A stretch of 7,016 bases of DNA from Acidobacteriota bacterium (GTDB lineage Bacteria > Acidobacteriota > Terriglobia > Terriglobales > Acidobacteriaceae): contig JAEKKE010000291.1 in the NCBI GenBank assembly GCA_019510535.1, forward strand, positions 1 through 7,016, in the 5' to 3' direction. Below, piece by piece: positions 6,222 through 7,016 of the stretch; the first letter of the stretch is position 1; the number at the start of each line of letters is the position of its first letter. The notes under the pieces are model-generated. The model had not been told where the DNA came from. It searched no databases and worked only from the letters and a program-made list of their open reading frames with translations. Both the position numbers and the translations under genes were made by a program.

Positions 6222-6234
6222 CTTGTAGAGGAAT

Positions 6235-6311
<77 letters not shown>

Positions 6312-6339
6312 TTCCTTACCTGCTACAACCACTCTACAA

Positions 6340-7016
6340 TTAAGGTTTGACCGACGCAGTCGCCGGTTTTTGCCAGGCGCTGTCCAGGAACAAATACCTG
6401 TCGCGATGCGAATCGACTTTCGCTGCTGAGTTCTTATCCAGCACCATCATCTGCCATTGACTCGGGCCATAGACAGGCCACTTCGGCAATCCTGCTCCGT
6501 TGGGGTCGCCGGTACGTGCAAAGTTTGTCCAGTACTCCTGCATCTGGTCGGAGAGCTTGCGATCCTCAGGGCGCACTACGACCTCCAAGCGGGAGTCGAG
6601 TGTTCCGAAGACATATTCAATGTCGTCGGAGTGAAACGCACCCACAGCGGGCGTGTGATAGCGGTCCCCCGGATTCGGGAGAGCAAACTTATAGCGATAG
6701 ACCGGCTTCGTTCCGGTAGACGTGTGCGCCTCCAGCCACTTCCATGTGGAGTAGGCGATGAAGCGGTCGCCGGCATAGTCAGAGGCGGACGCCACCGCCT
6801 CTTCGGGAGTCGCCGTGCTGTAGAGCTTCAGGAACTCCGCAGCCTGTGTCGGGAAATCACGATTCGCCTGTGCAGCAAAACCTTCGGCGCTGAAGCGATT
6901 GTTTCCACCGACTACTCCTCCACGAGCCTCATCGGCATTCCATCCGGCGAGCAGTGGAATATGCGCTTGCTCGCCTGCGGCATAGATCTCAGCCGGAGGC
7001 TTCGGGAAAAAATATC
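6340..7016 (-). CDS. type B carboxylesterase (alpha/beta hydrolase), C-terminal part only
   Basis: The reading frame is open from the right edge (first full codon 7014-7012) to the TAA at 6342-6340, giving 224 visible residues of a protein that family members make about 500-550 long. The start and the catalytic serine elbow lie outside the window. Visible landmarks are IPLLAGWNADEAR, in which the glutamate (codon 6930-6928) corresponds to the catalytic acid of the family motif G-x-x-x-D-E, and GAFHSDDIEYVFG, in which the histidine (codon 6633-6631) is the catalytic base. They are 99 residues apart, as expected. The closing segment QMQEYWTNFARTGDPN ... WPVYG is typical of the family's C-terminus. 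It would hydrolyse carboxylic esters; substrate and cellular location cannot be told from this part. The first internal ATG at 6795 is not the gene start, since the family sequence continues upstream without a stop. Confidence 0.93.
   Translation of the reverse strand, partial: YFFPKPPAEIYAAGEQAHIPLLAGWNADEARGGVVGGNNRFSAEGFAAQANRDFPTQAAEFLKLYSTATPEEAVASASDYAGDRFIAYSTWKWLEAHTSTGTKPVYRYKFALPNPGDRYHTPAVGAFHSDDIEYVFGTLDSRLEVVVRPEDRKLSDQMQEYWTNFARTGDPNGAGLPKWPVYGPSQWQMMVLDKNSAAKVDSHRDRYLFLDSAWQKPATASVKP

Overview
The window reads as ordinary chromosomal DNA of a GC-rich, Gram-negative-type bacterium. My best guess is an Acidobacteriota member near Granulicella, Terriglobus or Edaphobacter. This rests on the style of the HtrA protease and of the ROK regulator and on base composition; it is inference, since I could run no search.

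Left part (1-1837, + strand): the C-terminal three quarters of truA (tRNA pseudouridine synthase) overlap by one base the start of an M20-type zinc peptidase, so the two are probably one translationally coupled operon. Positions 1838-2014 are a leader without a gene. An HtrA/Do-type periplasmic protease-chaperone with two PDZ domains follows (2015-3610) and ends at a textbook rho-independent terminator (3636-3680).

Middle part (3681-4837, + strand): a new transcription unit begins with a possible promoter and an 8-bp perfect hairpin just upstream of the ribosome binding site. It encodes two small exported proteins, one with a peptidoglycan-binding domain and one of unknown function. With HtrA, these make this a stretch concerned with the cell envelope.

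Right part (4838-7016): a ROK-family (NagC/Mlc-like) repressor gene on the - strand has lost about 50 codons and its reading frame inside the ROK domain, just after the zinc-binding cysteine motif. It looks like a recent pseudogene or an assembly error. Its upstream region (5891-6234) has no convincing gene but is packed with inverted repeats. A complete tRNA-Val(TAC) gene with encoded CCA follows. The C-terminal part of a type B carboxylesterase (- strand) runs off the right edge and converges on the tRNA.

I see no CRISPR array, transposase, integrase, toxin-antitoxin pair or defence system. The items most worth a second look are the broken ROK gene, the nested inverted repeats upstream of it, the EF-hand-like loop between the HtrA PDZ domains, and the hairpin at the ribosome binding site at 3742-3763.
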